From: Pseudomonadota bacterium
GTDB taxonomy: Bacteria > Pseudomonadota > Alphaproteobacteria > Rhizobiales > Hyphomicrobiaceae
NCBI GenBank assembly: GCA_023430315.1
Contig: JAEZAW010000141.1
Location: 1-14,924 of the forward strand
Direction: 5' to 3'
Length of the DNA stretch: 14,924 nt
Shown here: in pieces, positions 13,356 to 14,924 of the stretch
Position numbering within the stretch: position 1 is the first letter of the stretch
How the letters are laid out: each line of letters begins with the position of its first letter
Program-made: the position numbers and the translations under genes
Notes under the pieces: model-generated
Told to the model about the DNA's origin: nothing
Seen by the model: the letters and a program-made list of their open reading frames with translations, nothing else
Database searches by the model: none

Positions 13356-14156
13356 TCAGGCTTTCAGCATCGCCATGAAGTCGTCGATGAGCGCATTGAT
13401 CTCGCCGGGCTGCTCGATCTGCGGGAAGTGGCCGGCCTTCTCGATGATCTCGACACGCGCGCCCGGCACGAGGCGCTGCACGTCGTCGAGATAAGGCGAG
13501 GCCTGGCCCTTTTCGATGGAAGCGCGCTGCCCTGCCGGCGTCATGTACGTCGTCTGGATGGCCATCAGCGGCACGCGCACCTTGGCGAAGATTTCGTCGA
13601 AACGTTCCGCATCCCACTTGCCGATATTGGGGAACAGCGCGCCCGCGATATTCTCCGGCATGGCGAGTGCGCGGTCGATCACCGGCTTCGCGACGGCCGG
13701 ATCGGCTTCGGGCCGGAACATCTGGGCGAACATCGGCTCGATGAAAGCGCGATAGCCGATCTCGGCGACCCGCTTCTGCCGATCCTGATACGCAGTGCTG
13801 CCGGCAGCGCCGAGACGGCTGCCATCGACCAGGATCAGACCGGCAACCCGGTTCGGCGCCTCGCTCGCGGCGTGCGTGACGACACGGCAGCCCATGCTGT
13901 GCCCGACGAGCACGGCGCGCTCGATCACCAGTTCGCCGAGGAGTGCGGCCACATCCCGGCCGTGCGTGTCGATGATCTGGTGTGCGTCTGTCCCCGGCGT
14001 CGTCCCGTGTCCACCGAGGTCGACCGCCACTGTCTCGAAGCGGCCCCTGAGGTGCGCCACCTGCCGGCTCCAGTCCGAGCGGGCGCAGCCGAAGCCATGA
14101 ACGAAGACGATTGTCGGGCGGCCCCGCCCTTCGCGGGTGTGGTCGAGCACGGTCAT
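13356..14156 (-). CDS. Alpha/beta-fold hydrolase
   Basis: A 266-residue alpha/beta hydrolase. It has the oxyanion-hole motif VFVHGFGCARSDW (17-29), the DLGGHGTT turn (46-53) and the nucleophile elbow GHSMG (85-89, Ser87). The catalytic His is H243 in KAGHFPQIEQP. The usual acid after strand 7 (G-x-x-D in PTLVIxGxxD) is not visible: the segment reads VPLMAIQTTYMTPAGQR. D111 in LILVDGSR may serve instead (inference). The start at 14156 is supported by GAGGGA about 8 nt upstream; the frame is open further to 14435, but that part runs through the control region and into the marR gene. It diverges from the MarR gene, which probably regulates it. Its substrate is unknown; an ester or lactone is plausible. 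Confidence 0.88.
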   Translation of the reverse strand: MTVLDHTREGRGRPTIVFVHGFGCARSDWSRQVAHLRGRFETVAVDLGGHGTTPGTDAHQIIDTHGRDVAALLGELVIERAVLVGHSMGCRVVTHAASEAPNRVAGLILVDGSRLGAAGSTAYQDRQKRVAEIGYRAFIEPMFAQMFRPEADPAVAKPVIDRALAMPENIAGALFPNIGKWDAERFDEIFAKVRVPLMAIQTTYMTPAGQRASIEKGQASPYLDDVQRLVPGARVEIIEKAGHFPQIEQPGEINALIDDFMAMLKA

Positions 14157-14195
14157 GGCGTTTCCCTCGGGGTCATTGTTTGGAGTTCCCTCGAA

Positions 14196-14209
14196 GGTTC
14201 GCGCGAACC
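14196..14209. promoter_or_regulatory. Perfect 14-bp palindrome close to the hydrolase start
   Basis: GGTTCGCGCGAACC is a perfect palindrome 40-53 bp upstream of the hydrolase ATG, within the region where its -10 and transcription start should fall. It is a candidate operator for the divergent MarR protein or another dimeric repressor. A symmetrical GC-rich 14-mer is unlikely to be pure chance, but no binding evidence exists. Confidence 0.45.
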
Positions 14210-14232
14210 CGCAGCGGGCGTCAATCGCGCGT

Positions 14233-14288
14233 TTTCGGAGCCCTGCGCCGCACGAGTTGTACGAACACGCACAATTCCGTCTCCGAAA
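14233..14288. promoter_or_regulatory. Nested inverted repeats in the marR/hydrolase control region
   Basis: The outer arms TTTCGGAG (14233-14240) and CTCCGAAA (14281-14288) are a perfect 8-bp inverted repeat. Inside lies an imperfect 24-bp dyad (14254-14277) with core TTGTACGAACACGCACAA (14257-14274); 8 of its 12 base pairs are symmetric, including TTGT/ACAA and CG/CG. MarR-family operators are commonly 16-20 bp imperfect palindromes of this kind, sited between regulator and divergent target. The inner centre is offset by 5 bp from the outer one. Confidence 0.45.
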
Positions 14289-14297
14289 CGGCCACCT

Positions 14298-14326
14298 TTG
14301 GTTGCCGAGACAGCCCGAATCATAGC
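14298..14326 (+). promoter_or_regulatory. Possible promoter of the marR gene
   Basis: TTGGTT (14298-14303), a 17-bp spacer and CATAGC (14321-14326) resemble a sigma-70-type -35/-10 pair, about 45 bp before the ATG at 14372. The -10 match is only moderate. It lies just downstream of the nested inverted repeats. Confidence 0.3.
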
Positions 14327-14371
14327 AACTGAAAAAAGACTCATCATGCGAACCAAGCGGGAAGGTACGCG

Positions 14372-14851
14372 ATGAACGACATGACCCCTGCCGGCGGTAA
14401 GCTTCCTCTCGACATCGGCGCAATTGCCAATGCAACCTCCGAGGCGTGCATTTCGACGCGAGTGCGCCAGCTCTCGAGAATCGTCACCCGCGTCTATGAC
14501 GACGCGCTGCGCCCGCACAAGATCACGGCGAGCCAGTTCACGCTGCTGACGCAGCTCGCCAATCAGGACGGCATCACCGCCGCCGAGATCGGCAGCACGC
14601 TCGACATCGAGAAATCGACGCTTTCGCGCAATCTGAAGCGCCTCCTCGCACTCGGCCATATCATCATGGACCCGCCGGCCGGACGCCGCGGCCGTGGGCT
14701 GCATCTGACGCCCAAGGGCAAGCAGGTGATCGTGGAAGCTTTCCCGCTCTGGCAGGCCGCGCAGAAGCGGGCCGTCGAGGTCATGGGCCTCGAGAGTCGT
14801 AAGGTGCTCGACGACCTGCTGACGCAGGCCGAGCGGCTCGTGGTGCCCTGA
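14372..14851 (+). CDS. MarR family winged-helix transcriptional regulator
   Basis: A 159-residue dimeric winged-helix regulator. Helices 1-2 for dimerisation are in TRVRQLSRIVTRVYDDAL. The helix-turn-helix lies in ITASQFTLLTQLANQDGITAAEIGSTLDIEKSTLSRNLKRLLALGHI (about 51-97), with recognition helix KSTLSRNLKRL. The wing is PPAGRRGRGLHLTPKGKQV (about 101-119), carrying the conserved basic patch and LT. The C-terminal helices AFPLWQAAQKRAVEVMG and KVLDDLLTQAERL complete the dimer interface. Such proteins usually repress themselves and a divergent gene and are released by small phenolic or lipophilic ligands. The ATG at 14372 has GGGAAGG 5-6 nt upstream. It is divergent from the hydrolase across 215 bp with several inverted repeats. 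Confidence 0.93.
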   Translation: MNDMTPAGGKLPLDIGAIANATSEACISTRVRQLSRIVTRVYDDALRPHKITASQFTLLTQLANQDGITAAEIGSTLDIEKSTLSRNLKRLLALGHIIMDPPAGRRGRGLHLTPKGKQVIVEAFPLWQAAQKRAVEVMGLESRKVLDDLLTQAERLVVP

Positions 14852-14880
14852 GGCCGCCACGACTGCTTGAGGAATTGCAG

Positions 14881-14906
14881 GGCCGGCGCGGTGGGCCGGC
14901 CGTTTT
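14881..14906 (+). terminator. Intrinsic terminator after the marR gene
   Basis: GGCCGGC (14881-14887) pairs with GCCGGCC (14895-14901) around a 7-nt loop and is followed by GTTTTGATTT. It lies 29 bp after the marR stop. The stem is GC-only with a short T-run, so it is a good rho-independent terminator. Confidence 0.75.
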
Positions 14907-14924
14907 GATTTACGGCCGGGCGTG

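Overview
This is a chromosomal window from a GC-rich alphaproteobacterium, most likely of the order Hyphomicrobiales (Rhizobiales). The evidence is the DUF2865 secreted protein (a family I know mainly from that order), an alphaproteobacterial-type glutamyl-tRNA synthetase, the strong G/C preference at third codon positions, and short REP-like GTGAGGGGCGG/CCGCCCCTCAC extragenic repeats. It reads as mostly ordinary core genome with one compositionally different patch (about 10.53-11.5 kb). I see no phage genes, insertion sequence, CRISPR array, tRNA or rRNA.

Layout. 1-789: 3' part of glutamine-dependent NAD+ synthase (nadE), facing a small CPCC-type zinc-ribbon-like protein. 1214-2584: glutamyl-tRNA synthetase (gltX), facing a GNAT acetyltransferase across a REP-like double hairpin. 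3594-4718: exported DUF2865 protein on the minus strand. 4983-7893: a plus-strand cluster of a 2-keto-4-pentenoate hydratase-family enzyme, a thiamine-diphosphate (ThDP) enzyme related to acetolactate synthase, and a small two-helix membrane protein. 7900-8649: YebC/TACO1 family protein, minus strand. 9060-10534: a polyprenyl-phosphate glycosyltransferase (GtrB/DPM1-like) overlapping a GtrA-type membrane protein, followed by an ATGA-coupled small ORF of doubtful coding status. 10865-11497: stand-alone GTP cyclohydrolase II (ribA) with a good intrinsic terminator. 11586-12128: hslV without hslU beside it. 12288-13343: patatin-like phospholipase. 13356-14156 (minus) and 14372-14851 (plus): an alpha/beta hydrolase and a divergent MarR-family regulator, with a 215-bp shared control region full of inverted repeats.

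How genes may work together (inference). GtrB and GtrA probably make and flip a polyprenyl-phosphate sugar for cell-surface decoration. The hydratase and ThDP enzyme could act in succession on 2-oxo-acid intermediates, but no dioxygenase, aldolase or dehydrogenase is nearby to name a pathway. The MarR protein probably controls itself and the divergent hydrolase. No clearly new multi-gene defence or mobile system is visible. The observations most worth following up are the nested operators of the MarR/hydrolase region, the GGAAC-N17-CGTT (EcfG-like) promoter candidate before ribA with its tandem repeat and hairpin, the low-GC patch around it, and the unusual metal-site motif of the ThDP enzyme.
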